This document shows, in pieces, positions 50,786 to 60,018 of a stretch of 64,000 nucleotides of DNA. Under the pieces are notes generated by a model. It was not told the origin of the DNA, searched no databases, and saw only the letters and a list, made by a program, of their open reading frames with translations. Made by a program: the position numbers and the translations under genes. The stretch is from Acidobacteriota bacterium (GTDB taxonomy: Bacteria; Acidobacteriota; Thermoanaerobaculia; Gp7-AA8), in contig QHVT01000015.1 in assembly GCA_003223645.1 (NCBI GenBank), positions 62,001 to 126,000 of the forward strand, given 5' to 3'. Numbering within the stretch: position 1 is the stretch's first letter; the number at the start of each line of letters is the position of its first letter.

Positions 50786-53011
50786 ATGATGCAGAAAAAC
50801 TTCCGCCGCGGCGCGATCGCTCTGGTTGCGCTCTTCCTTTCCCTCCCCGCCTTCGCGCAGGCAACCAAGCCGGCCTACCACGTCCAACGGCTGACCGGCG
50901 AGATCCGCGTGGACGGCCGCCTCGACGAGAGCACGTACAGCGCGCCGCCGACGTTCGAGCTCGCGTACGAGACCCGGCCGGCCGAGAACAAGGAAGCGCC
51001 GGTGCGCACCGAGGTGTGGATCACCTACGACGCGGGCAACCTGTATGCGGGCTTTCGTGCGCACGACCCGCATCCCGGCGAGATCCGCGCGCGCTACTCC
51101 GATCGCGACAACGCCTTCGGCGACGACTTCATCGGCATCGTCCTCGATACCTTCAACGACCAGCGCCGCGCGTTCGAGTTCTTCGCCAACCCCCTCGGCG
51201 TGCAGATGGACCTCACCCAGAACGAGATGACCGGCAACGAAGACAGCTCCTGGGACGCGATCTGGGACTCGGCCGGCCGCATCACCGCGGACGGATACGA
51301 AGTCGAGATGCGCATCCCCTTCTCGTCGCTTCGCTTCCCGTCCGGCGGCGGCGCGATGACCTGGGGCATCGACTCCGTGCGCGTCTATCCGCGCGGCCAG
51401 CAGTACCGCCTCGGCCTCAACCCGCAGCAGCGCGGAAACAACTGCTACCTCTGCCAGTCCGCCACCCTCAACGGCATCTCCGGCGTCTCTCCCGCCCGCT
51501 CCATCGAGCTCAATCCCACCGTCACCGCGTCGCAGAGCGGCGAGCGCACCGACTTCCCCAACGGACCGCTGAAGACCGGCGACCCGAATTTCGAAGCCGG
51601 CCTGACCGGACACTGGGGCATTACCCCGAACCTCACCTTCACCGGCACCGTGAACCCCGACTTCTCGCAGGTCGAAGCCGACGCCGCGCAGCTCGCCGTG
51701 AATACCCAGTTCGCGCTCTTCTTCCCAGAAAAAAGGCCCTTCTTCCTCGAAGGCGCCGACCTGTTCGAGACGCGCTTCAACGCCATCTACAGCCGCAACA
51801 TCGCCGACCCCGAGTGGGGCGTGAAGCTCACCGGCAAGGCCGGCAAGAACGCGCTCGGCGCGATCGTCACCCAGGACCGCCGCACGAATTTTCTGATTCC
51901 GTCGAGCGAGGGAAGCCGGCTGGCGACCGTCGACGACAAGAACCTCTCGACCATCCTTCGCTATCGCCGCGACCTCTTCGGCGCGACCACCGGCGGATTC
52001 TTTTTCACCAGCCGCGAAGGCGACGGCTACCACAACCGCATGCTCGGCGGCGACATCCTCTTCCGCTGGCGCGGCACGAAGGCGCTCCGCGTCGAGCTCC
52101 TCGGATCCTCGACCCAGTATCCGGCGTCGATCGTGGCGGACACCGGCCAGAACGCTTCCGAGCTCACCGGCCGCGCGATCCGCACCGTCTTTCAGCACAC
52201 CTCCCGCGACTGGACGTACTACTTCCTCTATCGCGACGTCGGCAAAGACTTCCGCGCCGACCTCGGCTTCGTTCCGCGCGTCGACTTTCGCGAGAAAGGC
52301 AGCCTGCTCGAGCACGCCTGGTACCCCGTGAAAAGCGCCTGGACGCAGTGGCGCCTCGGCGTGGAGGCAACCGACATCGACGACCAGAGCGGCGACCGCC
52401 TCGAGCGCCACGCCGACTTCTACGCCTGGGCGAACGGCCCGCGCCAGTCCTTCGTCCGCGCGGACGTCTACGCGCGCGACCAGCGCTACGCCGGAGAACT
52501 GTTCGACACCGACAGCGTCGTCCTCTACGGCGAATTCGCCGCCCATCCCGACGTCTTCGTCACCGGCCAGCTGACGGCCGGCAACCAGATCGACTTCGCC
52601 AACGCGCGCCAGGGCGAACAACTCCGCTTCGACCCCGGCGTCCGCTGGAACGTCGGCAGCCACCTCCGCCTGAACCTCAACCATTCCTACGAAACGATCG
52701 ACGTCGACGGCGGCCGCCTCTACACCGCCAACCTCACCGAACTGCGCGCGACCTATCAGCTGAACAACCGCACCTTCGTCCGCTGGATCGGCCAATCCCT
52801 CGACGTCGACCGCGACCCCGCCCTCTACACCTTCCCGATCGACGCCCGCAGCCGCGACTTCTTCAACCAGTTCCTCTTCTCCTACAAGATCAACCCCCTG
52901 GCCGTCCTCTTCCTCGGCTACTCCGACACCCGCACCGGCAACGCCCAAATCGACCTCACCCAGCAAAGCCGCACGTTGTTTTTGAAGGTCGGCTACGCCT
53001 TTCAGGTATAG
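50786..53011 (+). CDS. DUF5916 outer-membrane protein with CBM9-like N-terminal domain
   Basis: A 741-residue exported protein. Signal peptide KNFRRGAIALVALFLSLPAF, cleaved after AQA. Residues about 30-220 resemble the carbohydrate-binding-9-like domain (TGEIRVDGRLDESTYSAPPT, AYETRPAENKEAPVRTEVWI, YEVEMRIPFSSLRFP). The rest is a DUF5916 beta-barrel with PDFSQVEADAAQLAVNTQFA, ALFFPEKRPFFLEGADLFET and a final aromatic strand LFLKVGYAFQV. It is probably a surface protein binding sugars or other ligands. Two ATGs lie at 50786 and 50789; the first is kept. Upstream is the palindrome cluster, so its promoter is probably in 50725-50785. Confidence 0.87.
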   Translation: MMQKNFRRGAIALVALFLSLPAFAQATKPAYHVQRLTGEIRVDGRLDESTYSAPPTFELAYETRPAENKEAPVRTEVWITYDAGNLYAGFRAHDPHPGEIRARYSDRDNAFGDDFIGIVLDTFNDQRRAFEFFANPLGVQMDLTQNEMTGNEDSSWDAIWDSAGRITADGYEVEMRIPFSSLRFPSGGGAMTWGIDSVRVYPRGQQYRLGLNPQQRGNNCYLCQSATLNGISGVSPARSIELNPTVTASQSGERTDFPNGPLKTGDPNFEAGLTGHWGITPNLTFTGTVNPDFSQVEADAAQLAVNTQFALFFPEKRPFFLEGADLFETRFNAIYSRNIADPEWGVKLTGKAGKNALGAIVTQDRRTNFLIPSSEGSRLATVDDKNLSTILRYRRDLFGATTGGFFFTSREGDGYHNRMLGGDILFRWRGTKALRVELLGSSTQYPASIVADTGQNASELTGRAIRTVFQHTSRDWTYYFLYRDVGKDFRADLGFVPRVDFREKGSLLEHAWYPVKSAWTQWRLGVEATDIDDQSGDRLERHADFYAWANGPRQSFVRADVYARDQRYAGELFDTDSVVLYGEFAAHPDVFVTGQLTAGNQIDFANARQGEQLRFDPGVRWNVGSHLRLNLNHSYETIDVDGGRLYTANLTELRATYQLNNRTFVRWIGQSLDVDRDPALYTFPIDARSRDFFNQFLFSYKINPLAVLFLGYSDTRTGNAQIDLTQQSRTLFLKVGYAFQV

Positions 53012-53015
53012 AAAC

Positions 53016-53095
53016 GGTTGCGCGGTCACGCGGTTGCGCGGTCACGCGGCAGAGCCCTGCCGAGCAACTGCGCAACCGCGTAACCGCGCAACCAT
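53016..53095. repeat. Palindromic repeat family F, copy 2
   Basis: GGTTGCGCGGTCACGCGGTT is iterated and faces CGCAACCGCGTAACCGCGCA. It fills the gap between the DUF5916 gene and the hydrolase. Confidence 0.88.
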
Positions 53096-53118
53096 CAAGC
53101 TTTGATAGCCTTCACCCC

Positions 53119-53895
53119 TTGCGTTCAGCGACCACCGAGACCGTCCTCCTCATCCACAGCGGCGGCTTCACGTCACGCCAGTGGCGGAAGCTCGCCGAGC
53201 TGCTCGCGTCCGACTACCGCGTCGTCGCCCCCGACCTCCTCGGCTACGGCACATCCGGTCCATGGCCCGACCAAAAGCCGTTTCACTTCCGCGAGGACCT
53301 CGACTACCTCCTGACCCTGATCGACGCGCCTGTCCACCTCGTCGGACACTCCTACGGCGGATTCCTCGCACTGCAGCTCGCCCTCGCGCGGCCCGAGCTC
53401 GTGCGCTCCATCGCGGCATACGAGCCCGTCGCCTTCGGAATCCTCGATGAGATCGAAGACGCCGACGCGCGCGCCGGCCTCACGACCGTGAAGCGGACAT
53501 GGGACCCCGACGCGAGCGGCCCTGCGAGAGGGGTGGATGAAGCCTGGCTCACCGCATTCGTCGACTGGTGGAACGGCCCCGGCGCCTGGACACGCCTCCC
53601 CGAGGAGACGCGGGCGGCGTTTCGAAGCGTCGGCTGGAAAGTCTTCCAGGAAGTGATGACCCTCGCCGCCGACCGCACCACCCCCGCGACCTACGCGACC
53701 ATCACCGCCCCCACCCTGATCCTCGGCGGCGCAAACTCCCCCCTCACCGAACGCCGCGTCGTCGAAAAACTAGGCGCCACCCTCCCCCACGCCCGCGCCC
53801 AACTCCTCCCCAACGCCGGCCACATGGCCCCCATCACCCACGCGCCAATCGTCAACACCGCCATCGCCAACCACCTGCGCGCGAGCCGCGGCTGA
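53119..53895 (+). CDS. Alpha/beta hydrolase
   Basis: A 258-residue alpha/beta hydrolase without a signal peptide. Strand 3/oxyanion VLLIHSGGFTSRQWRKLAEL, VAPDLLGYGTSGPW, nucleophile elbow HLVGHSYGGFLALQL, acid near APTLILGGANSPLTE and histidine in LLPNAGHMAPITHAP. The nearest start codon after the palindrome is a TTG at 53119; no ATG is in frame. Substrate unknown. The gene lies between two copies of palindrome F. Confidence 0.82.
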   Translation: MRSATTETVLLIHSGGFTSRQWRKLAELLASDYRVVAPDLLGYGTSGPWPDQKPFHFREDLDYLLTLIDAPVHLVGHSYGGFLALQLALARPELVRSIAAYEPVAFGILDEIEDADARAGLTTVKRTWDPDASGPARGVDEAWLTAFVDWWNGPGAWTRLPEETRAAFRSVGWKVFQEVMTLAADRTTPATYATITAPTLILGGANSPLTERRVVEKLGATLPHARAQLLPNAGHMAPITHAPIVNTAIANHLRASRG

Positions 53896-53902
53896 AGTTT
53901 GG

Positions 53903-53985
53903 CCGGTTACGCGGTTGCGCGGTCACGCGGTGGATCCCCTTCCGAGCACTGCGCAACCGCGTAACCGCGCAACCGCGCAACCCCA
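53903..53985. repeat. Palindromic repeat family F, copy 3
   Basis: GGTTACGCGGTTGCGCGGTC iterated, facing GCGCAACCGCGTAACCGCGC. It separates the hydrolase gene from a convergent small gene. Together with copy 2 it brackets the hydrolase gene. Confidence 0.88.
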
Positions 53986-53989
53986 TCGC

Positions 53990-54280
53990 TTACCCCACCT
54001 TCTTCGCCACCGCGCGCACCAGCCTCTTGCCGGCGGACTTCAACGGCTTTTTCGACTTCCCGCGGAACGCCGCGATCGCCATTACCGCCGTGCTGACCGT
54101 AGCGATCGCGATCCCCACCGCATGCTCCTTGTCCTCCGCATCCATCTCATTCCAGTGAGTGAGCAGCCGAGCGACCGTGCCCTCGGCGCTTCGCTCCACA
54201 CCGCTCAACTTCTTCGCGACTCCGTCGATCGCCTTGATCGTCGCATCGCGCAACAGCGGTTCCAGCGCAGTCGTATTCAT
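53990..54280 (-). CDS. Hypothetical protein with one membrane segment
   Basis: A 96-residue protein: MNTTALEPLLRDATIKAIDG, then a helical stretch VARLLTHWNEMDAEDKEHAV, one hydrophobic segment GIAIATVSTAVMAIAAF and a strongly basic end RGKSKKPLKSAGKRLVRAVAKK. I do not recognise it. It could associate with membranes or nucleic acids. It is downstream of the ArsC-like gene on the same strand with a 40-bp gap. Confidence 0.65.
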   Translation of the reverse strand: MNTTALEPLLRDATIKAIDGVAKKLSGVERSAEGTVARLLTHWNEMDAEDKEHAVGIAIATVSTAVMAIAAFRGKSKKPLKSAGKRLVRAVAKKVG

Positions 54281-54319
54281 GGCAACGGAGAGTGCAAAGC
54301 CCAGTCCGACGAGCGCGGC

Positions 54320-54664
54320 CTAAAGAACCTCCCGCACCGCCTCCGGCGGCCGCCCCACCACCGCCCGCCCCCCGCGAACGACAATCGGCCGCTCGATGAG
54401 AATCGGATGCTCCGCCATCGCCCGCAACACCTCCTCGTCCGCCGTCCCATCGCCAAGCCCCAGTTCCGCGAACACCGCCTCCCCCCGCCGCACAATCTCA
54501 ATCGGCCGCACCCCAAGCAGCCGCACAATCCGCCGCAACTCATCGACGGAAAGCGGATCGCGAAGATACTCCCGCACCGGCAACTCGACACCCGCCTCGC
54601 GGACAAGCGCCAGCGCAGCGCGGCTCTTACTGCAGCGGGGGTTGTGGAGGAAAAGGTCGGTCAT
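54320..54664 (-). CDS. arsC: Arsenate reductase (ArsC, glutaredoxin-linked type) family
   Basis: A 114-residue thioredoxin-fold protein of the ArsC/Spx family. The active cysteine is C11 in LFLHNPRCSKSRAALALV. VELPVREYLRDPLSVDELRR follows, then LIERPIVVRGGRAVVGRPPE, the arsenate-binding arginine region of the ArsC group. It reduces arsenate with glutaredoxin, or acts on another substrate. I chose the ATG at 54664 (MTDLFLHNPRC); earlier starts in frame look non-coding. No ars operon genes are next to it; the DUF2064/CMD cluster, which can occur with arsenic genes, is 16 kb away. Confidence 0.85.
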   Translation of the reverse strand: MTDLFLHNPRCSKSRAALALVREAGVELPVREYLRDPLSVDELRRIVRLLGVRPIEIVRRGEAVFAELGLGDGTADEEVLRAMAEHPILIERPIVVRGGRAVVGRPPEAVREVL

Positions 54665-54679
54665 GGAGGAAGGATAACG

Positions 54680-54756
54680 CGGGGGCTTTGGACTGCGGCG
54701 GCATTCGCCGCCGCTTTGGGTGGGCGGGGGTGGCGCGGCCGAAGGGCCGCGCCAAC
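54680..54756. repeat. Small hairpins, possible terminator
   Basis: GCGGCGGCATTCGCCGCCGC and GGCGCGGCCGAAGGGCCGCGCC are two GC-rich hairpins upstream of a small gene. I see no T-run and no gene between 54665 and 54814. Confidence 0.6.
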
Positions 54757-54814
54757 TCAGTTTCCCCGCGCCTCCAATTTGCGCCCGCAGTGTTTCTCCC
54801 AAAGAGGGATCTCT

Positions 54815-55045
54815 ATGGCGCTCTACCGTTACATCCAGTACCTGCAAAGCTCGAATGACGACGCCTTCAACGCACTCCACTCACCCGGCACGGCAGCCCC
54901 ACTTCCGGGGATTTACCGTTGCGTTGCGTGCGGCGATGAGATCGGGATCGCCAAAGGCCACACGCTTCCACCGCAGACTCATGCACAGCATCCATCGAAT
55001 GCCGACATCAAGTGGCAATTGATCGTGTACGCGCAACAGAAGTAA
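54815..55045 (+). CDS. Small protein with zinc-ribbon-like motif
   Basis: A 76-residue protein starting at the ATG at 54815. It reads MALYRYIQYLQSSNDDAFNA, then GIYRCVACGDEIGIAKGHTL, a CxxC metal-like pair, with a short PPQTHAQHPSN stretch. Similar small proteins of unknown function are widespread. The Shine-Dalgarno AGAGGGA lies 8 nt upstream. It is the last gene before the putative defence island. Confidence 0.6.
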   Translation: MALYRYIQYLQSSNDDAFNALHSPGTAAPLPGIYRCVACGDEIGIAKGHTLPPQTHAQHPSNADIKWQLIVYAQQK

Positions 55046-55051
55046 CGTTCA

Positions 55052-55080
55052 GGTGTCGGATCGATTTCGGCTCTACTACG
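55052..55080. repeat. Direct repeat flanking the defence island, left copy
   Basis: 24 bases at 55052-55075 are identical to 61459-61482, inside the YwgA-like gene, and the match continues for a few bases after a 3-nt gap. The reading frame equals that of the gene (VSDRFRLYY). It looks like a fragment of a lost gene copy, with no other part of it nearby. Confidence 0.75.
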
Positions 55081-55127
55081 TCGCGCCGATCGTGGTGCCT
55101 TCTCGAAGGGATCCAGGTTACTCATGC

Positions 55128-55949
55128 TCAGGCGATGGACAACCCCGGCCGGCCGCCCTGACACTTCGGGCATTTCCGCAACCAGATGTCGCTCCCGTTC
55201 GCGCCGTACTCCTCGGAGCAGTGGCCGCACCGCAGAACGTAAATCGACTGACCATGATCGGTGGCCGGCAGACCTGTGGGACGAACGACGGTCTGCGCGT
55301 TCGCGTTCGTGAATCCCGGCCGCGTCGAATAGCCGCTGCCGCGAGTAGCGGGAACGGTGTCATCGTCGTCCTCCACAGCCGCGGAGGTGGTTGCACCGCG
55401 CGGCGACACGACCTCACGCAGGAGCAGCTTGGCAACGATCGAAGCGACGCTATTCTCGTAGCTTTCCGTCGCGAGCGCCTCCAGTCCCGAGATCAACCAG
55501 CTGCGTTCGAACAGTTTCCAGCCCTTCGCGTCAAAGATCGCGCGCAGCGGCACCGGGTCCCCGTGAATGTTGCCCGCCGCGAGGCAAAGCCGAGCCTTCG
55601 TGCCGGCAGGGCAGAAGCCCTGCTCCACCAGTTGCGTCTCGAGCCGCGAGAGAACGACGCGCCGGAGCAACTCATCGGAAAAGAGCTTGTACCGTGTCTC
55701 TTTCGCCGCTTTCGGACCATCAAACGACGCCGCACGCACGCCCGCCGAGTCGAGATACGACTTGCACTCGACGACAAGCAGTTCATTCTCACGGCCGCTG
55801 TAGGCGACGATGTCGAGCTCCCAGCGCGGAGCCGAAGGGCGGCCGGTCGCGTGCTTGTCTTCGCGCGTCAGATTTACTTTCACGCTCGTCCGAACCCAGT
55901 AACCGGCGCGGTCGAGAACCGTGGCGACGAGTTGCTCAAATGAATCCAT
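55128..55949 (-). CDS. Putative PD-(D/E)XK nuclease with C-terminal zinc ribbon
   Basis: A 273-residue protein. The N-terminal half shows a restriction-like core: RWELDIVAYSGRENELLVVE followed by CKSYLDSAGVRAAS (D...ExK, here ELDIVAY and VVECKSY). The C-terminus is a four-cysteine zinc ribbon, VLRCGHCSEEYGANGSDIWL then RKCPKCQGGRPG. It could cleave modified or foreign DNA. The order places it at the left end of a gene set with DUF499 and DUF1156, both known methylation-associated defence components. No family name recognised. Confidence 0.7.
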   Translation of the reverse strand: MDSFEQLVATVLDRAGYWVRTSVKVNLTREDKHATGRPSAPRWELDIVAYSGRENELLVVECKSYLDSAGVRAASFDGPKAAKETRYKLFSDELLRRVVLSRLETQLVEQGFCPAGTKARLCLAAGNIHGDPVPLRAIFDAKGWKLFERSWLISGLEALATESYENSVASIVAKLLLREVVSPRGATTSAAVEDDDDTVPATRGSGYSTRPGFTNANAQTVVRPTGLPATDHGQSIYVLRCGHCSEEYGANGSDIWLRKCPKCQGGRPGLSIA

Positions 55950-56013
55950 AGGATGTCCTGCGGTTCTGAGATCTCACGACCGGAACTGTACAATTCCGCC
56001 AGAGGACCTCTGC

Positions 56014-56220
56014 ATGAAAGTAAGTATTAAAGATCTCAGCGTGTCAATGGAAGTGAAGAACAAGGGGATAGAACTCGATGTCTATGACAGTCAAGACCTA
56101 CATTTGGGCGACCTCATCGTGACCAAGAGCGGCTTGGTCTGGTGCAAGGGCCGGACACGCAAAGAAAACGGCACGTCTGTGTCATGGACAGAATTCATTG
56201 ATTGGATGGAATCGGAATAG
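56014..56220 (+). CDS. Small hypothetical protein in the defence island
   Basis: A 68-residue protein with a more AT-rich composition than its neighbours. MKVSIKDLSVSMEVKNKGIE and DLIVTKSGLVWCKGRTRKEN precede SWTEFIDWMESE. No recognised family or motif. It is divergent from the nuclease gene (64 bp between starts), so both could share a regulatory region. Its size and location would suit a regulator or a small accessory protein. Confidence 0.5.
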   Translation: MKVSIKDLSVSMEVKNKGIELDVYDSQDLHLGDLIVTKSGLVWCKGRTRKENGTSVSWTEFIDWMESE

Positions 56221-56620
56221 CTCCGAGCGGCACGCGATCTCGATGTCTGTTCTGAACTGACTTCGTATTGGCTCAGCCACGCTTCCCCATACCTCGAGAA
56301 ACTCCAGACTGGGAGTCCCTCGCTAAGAACTGCTCAATGCAGTAACGGGTGAAATATCCAACCACGCCGAAAGCGGTTTTGCTCCCGCCCGAGGTGAGGC
56401 GTACACCGCGCTCAACTGAATATACGGACCGTACGGCGTCGGATAGCAAAGTTGAATGATCCGGAGCTTGAAGCAGATTGGATCCAGCGCGTTCTCCGCA
56501 ATTTGAAGGCGATTCAGAGCCGATTGCGCGCCCTGCGTCTACGTGAACAATTAGCACGGCGAGCACTTTTCGGTGAGACCTTCAATCAGCGAGAACCCCG
56601 GTCGCGATAGCCCAATCAAC
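56221..56620. other. Region without a convincing gene
   Basis: About 400 bp between the small gene and the end of the DUF499 gene. A minus-strand frame at 56273-56566 is open but has no family resemblance and no ribosome-binding site. The base composition is lower in GC. I see no RNA or repeat; it may be the remains of a gene or contain a terminator. Confidence 0.4.
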
Positions 56621-59600
56621 TTACCGATCCCCGAATTCGAAGTGCACCCTCAACGTGCGGCAATTCTCGCTGACGGTACGTTGGACATTTTCCGGAATAC
56701 CGCCGGGAACAGTTGCTTCGATCTGCAGACTGACCGTCACCTTCGCTCCCACCAACGCATTAAGATGCGTGATGATCGCGTCCGCAATTTGAGCCGCATC
56801 GCGACCGAAACGAAGCGCGTCCAAGTCGAGGTCGGCGTAGAAGTGATTCGGAAGTCCTCCTGTCGCAGAAGGAGACGCGGTAGTGTTCACATCCCCCACG
56901 GACTCCGTCCCGGCATCGCCCACCGGAACCTGCTCCGAAGACGATGCGGCGGGCGAATCTGCGTTCATCTGCGCTCGCGCCACAGCTGGCGCTACGACAA
57001 AGCCGCCCAGGTCGACGGCCGGTGGCCTCCGCCCCGCGATCAATCCGGCATACCGTTTTGCACCTTCGTTATAGAAGGCGGCATACGCGAATGTATCTTT
57101 CTCCCACAATATGGCTGCCGCACCATCTGAGATCGCACCGAACAGCAGATCGGTATTCCTGAGCCGCGGCAAATAGACGTATGTAGCAAAATCGTCGGCG
57201 AGTTGCTTGACGGAGACGTGATCGCCGCGCCAAAGCGGAATTCGATCGAGCTCGAGCCGCAGCAGCGGGCCGGCCCATGGTGTTGCGATCAGCAAACCGT
57301 CATTCATCAGCTTCTTCGATGACCGCGCGGCCAACGAATCGCTGCCTTTGGACGGCACTTCGCGCCATGTGACAGGCCCCGTTTTATCCGGCTGCTCGGG
57401 AACTAGCAGCCACGTATACGCCTCCGGAATTCGCGCGCGGACTGCGCTGTCCGCATCCTTCAGTTTTGTCGCAATCTGATTGAGTTGGAACTTGGAAAGG
57501 TCCATCGATTCTTTTTCGACGTCGATGGATTTCCATGCGAGATAAATTCGTACCGCCTGTTGCAGCGAGTCGAGCGCCTTCGTCTCTGCCGACAGAAACA
57601 CCAGAGCGTTCTTGTACGACCGGGGTGAGTTCCCTCGCTGCTCGAGAACTGTCTTTGCCACAGTCATGGCCGTACTGGCGGTTCCCTTCGCATGCGGCGC
57701 CTCTGGACCGATGATGACCAGCCGCACTTCCCGCTCGTCCGGCACGTCGCCGCTCTGCGAGGCGTTCTCGATCACCTGGACGCGCTCGAATTCACCGCGA
57801 GTCTTCGCTTCGACACGCAGCCGATCCTCAATCTCCTGATGCACTCTGTCGATCTTCACGCCCTCGGCACGATCCTGCGCGACGCGATTGATGCTCGGCT
57901 GCGTGTCGAACCAGTACCGATTCTCATTGACGTACAGATGCGCCGCGCGGTCGGCGAGACGGCGCAGAGCATCGCGGAACGTCGCCACCGCTTCGCCCGG
58001 CTGTACGCAGCCGAGGATGATTCGCTTGTCCTCGATCCCCTTCGTTGACGAGCGCAGATGAGGGGCGGAGCCCATGAAAACCGTTCGAGCCACCCGGCGC
58101 GCCGCGGAGAGGCGCCCGAAGTTCGGGTTTTCTTTGTCTAGTCGGAGCGACAGAGAGTCCAGGCCGTCGACTTCTCGCTCGACAACTGGCCGCAGCCCGT
58201 CTTCGACGTACAACATCAGCTCGTTCACGGTTGCTGCGTCATCGAGCGTCACGTTCGCAGGCATGATCAGAAGGTTCTTGTCCTCACGAATCCAGAGGGC
58301 ATGAATCACCGCGGCCATCAAGCGCAGTACACCGCGCGTGCGCTGGAAACGCTGCAACGACGACCAGTCTTCGTACAGCCGGTCGAACAGTTCCGGGTGC
58401 AGCGGGTAGGACGACTCCATGCGCCGCCGATAATCGCCTTCGCTGCAGCCGCTCGGGAACTCCGACTTCTGCGTGTTGTACGTGTCCGTGAAGGCGCGGA
58501 TGACCGCATCGCGGTGCTTGTAGACATCTGCCGTCATCGGCTGGAACAGCCGTCTTCTGACGATCTCGAAGCTCTCCTCCGCGCTCGCCGGCCGCCACGG
58601 CGACTGCATCCGACCGAAGACGTTCTCGATCCTCTTGAGCGCGGTCTTCCCCGCGTCGCCGCCGACTTCAATGTCCTCAATCCAGTTTTCGCCCCTCGGC
58701 CGCTGCGCCTCGGTCGCCGGAACGCTCGCAACGACCAGCGTCTTCTTGCACGCTTTTGCGGCCTCGGTCAATTCCTGCGCGAAGCTGAAGTTCGAATCGA
58801 ACGTGCCGGCCGGCAGGTCGTCCTTGCCGACGAGCTGGCGTGCGTGCGCGACCCATTCGTCGATCAGAATGAGGCAAGGCTCGGCCACCGTGAACAACTC
58901 GCGCAACGCTTCCGACCCGGGACTGACACCCTTTCTGTCCGCCGTCTCGACCAGTGCATAACCGTCTTTGCCGAGGAGCTGCCACGCGAGCTCGCCCCAC
59001 ATCGTCCGCACGACCGTGCCGTCCTTCTTCTTCTTCGGCTCAGCAAGCGGAAGCTCCTGGCCCACCAGCACCGCACGATTCGCTTTCGGAAGGGAGCTTG
59101 TTGCCGCATCCTTCAGCACAGGTTCGATGTCCCGCAGCTTGTCGGCGGAGACGCCGCTGAAAAAGTGATACAGCGCGATCATCGAATGCGTTTTGCCGCC
59201 GCCGAAGTTCGTCTGCAGTTCCACGATCGGATCGCCGCCGGTGCCTGAGAGCCGTTTGAGCGCACCCGCCAATAGTGTGCGCAGGCCCTGCGTGATGTAG
59301 GTGCGCTGGAAGAACTGAATCGGGTCCTTGTATTCATCGCTTCCCTCGTCGCGATGCACCTGCCCGAGGTCGGCGGCGAATTCCGCCTGTTGATAACGGC
59401 CCGAGTGGACGTCCGGATGCGGCGTGATGACCTCGCGCCATGGCCTCAGTCCGAGGCCCGTCGCGACGCCGGTTTCAACGGCAGCCACCGCCGCCTTGAC
59501 GGTCTCCTTCTTTGCTTGTTCTTCGTACCGGACGCGCAGCAACTCCTGCTTCTGGCGCTCGATGTCGAGGGCTTCTTTCGCTCCGATCGCCGACAACAAC

Positions 59601-59938
59601 CGATAGACGTTGTCGAATACGCGATACGTGTCGTCGGTACTGAATGCCACCTCATGTGCCCAACGGTTGCGAACATCCCGCATCTCGCCGACGATGGCAC
59701 GCTCGGTGGCGCCGAGGTTTCGCTTGAACACGTTCTGCCACTCGCTGATCATGACGCTAAGAAGCGCCGTCGTGTCCCATGTGCCTTTCATCAGCGGCTT
59801 GTCGAGAGCCGCAGCAGCCTGCGTCTCCCATTTCGTAGCGCCATAGACCGACTTCATTTCGCGCTCTACGAACGGAAGAAGTCCTGCCTTGAGAAGCTCC
59901 AGCGCCTGCTCGACGCGCTGCCGATTTGTCAGTGCCAT
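56621..59938 (-). CDS. Swt1-type HEPN and DUF499 ATPase (methylation-associated defence)
   Basis: An 1105-residue protein. Residues 1-130 form an Swt1-like HEPN domain with the RNxxxH motif MRDVRNRWAHEVAF, suggesting RNase or nucleic-acid binding. A coiled segment follows (LDIERQKQELLRVRYEEQAK). The DUF499 ATPase domain has Walker A QTNFGGGKTHSMIALYHF, and Walker B is CLILIDEWVAHARQLVG. The rest (about 500 residues) includes VELMLYVEDGLRPVVEREV-like helices and ends with an acidic tail and VTVSLQIEATVPGGIPENV. DUF499 proteins work with DUF1156 methylases in several defence systems and are related to PglY/BrxC of BREX. The gene is on the same strand as the methylase, with HD and YwgA-like genes oppositely placed between them. 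Confidence 0.82.
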   Translation of the reverse strand: MALTNRQRVEQALELLKAGLLPFVEREMKSVYGATKWETQAAAALDKPLMKGTWDTTALLSVMISEWQNVFKRNLGATERAIVGEMRDVRNRWAHEVAFSTDDTYRVFDNVYRLLSAIGAKEALDIERQKQELLRVRYEEQAKKETVKAAVAAVETGVATGLGLRPWREVITPHPDVHSGRYQQAEFAADLGQVHRDEGSDEYKDPIQFFQRTYITQGLRTLLAGALKRLSGTGGDPIVELQTNFGGGKTHSMIALYHFFSGVSADKLRDIEPVLKDAATSSLPKANRAVLVGQELPLAEPKKKKDGTVVRTMWGELAWQLLGKDGYALVETADRKGVSPGSEALRELFTVAEPCLILIDEWVAHARQLVGKDDLPAGTFDSNFSFAQELTEAAKACKKTLVVASVPATEAQRPRGENWIEDIEVGGDAGKTALKRIENVFGRMQSPWRPASAEESFEIVRRRLFQPMTADVYKHRDAVIRAFTDTYNTQKSEFPSGCSEGDYRRRMESSYPLHPELFDRLYEDWSSLQRFQRTRGVLRLMAAVIHALWIREDKNLLIMPANVTLDDAATVNELMLYVEDGLRPVVEREVDGLDSLSLRLDKENPNFGRLSAARRVARTVFMGSAPHLRSSTKGIEDKRIILGCVQPGEAVATFRDALRRLADRAAHLYVNENRYWFDTQPSINRVAQDRAEGVKIDRVHQEIEDRLRVEAKTRGEFERVQVIENASQSGDVPDEREVRLVIIGPEAPHAKGTASTAMTVAKTVLEQRGNSPRSYKNALVFLSAETKALDSLQQAVRIYLAWKSIDVEKESMDLSKFQLNQIATKLKDADSAVRARIPEAYTWLLVPEQPDKTGPVTWREVPSKGSDSLAARSSKKLMNDGLLIATPWAGPLLRLELDRIPLWRGDHVSVKQLADDFATYVYLPRLRNTDLLFGAISDGAAAILWEKDTFAYAAFYNEGAKRYAGLIAGRRPPAVDLGGFVVAPAVARAQMNADSPAASSSEQVPVGDAGTESVGDVNTTASPSATGGLPNHFYADLDLDALRFGRDAAQIADAIITHLNALVGAKVTVSLQIEATVPGGIPENVQRTVSENCRTLRVHFEFGDR

Positions 59939-60018
59939 TGATTTCCTCGAACATCAGGGAGCGTCTACACGGAGTGGAAATCCGGAGCGCAGCCATGATT
60001 TGTCGTTACGATTCTCCC

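Noticed and set aside
51016-53121. A long plus-strand frame overlapping the DUF5916 gene.
   Set aside because: It is an Arg/Pro-rich shadow of the DUF5916 frame. Only the part after 53119 is a gene (alpha/beta hydrolase).
56273-56566. A 97-residue minus-strand frame.
   Set aside because: No ribosome-binding site, no recognisable family, atypical composition; kept only as an undescribed region.
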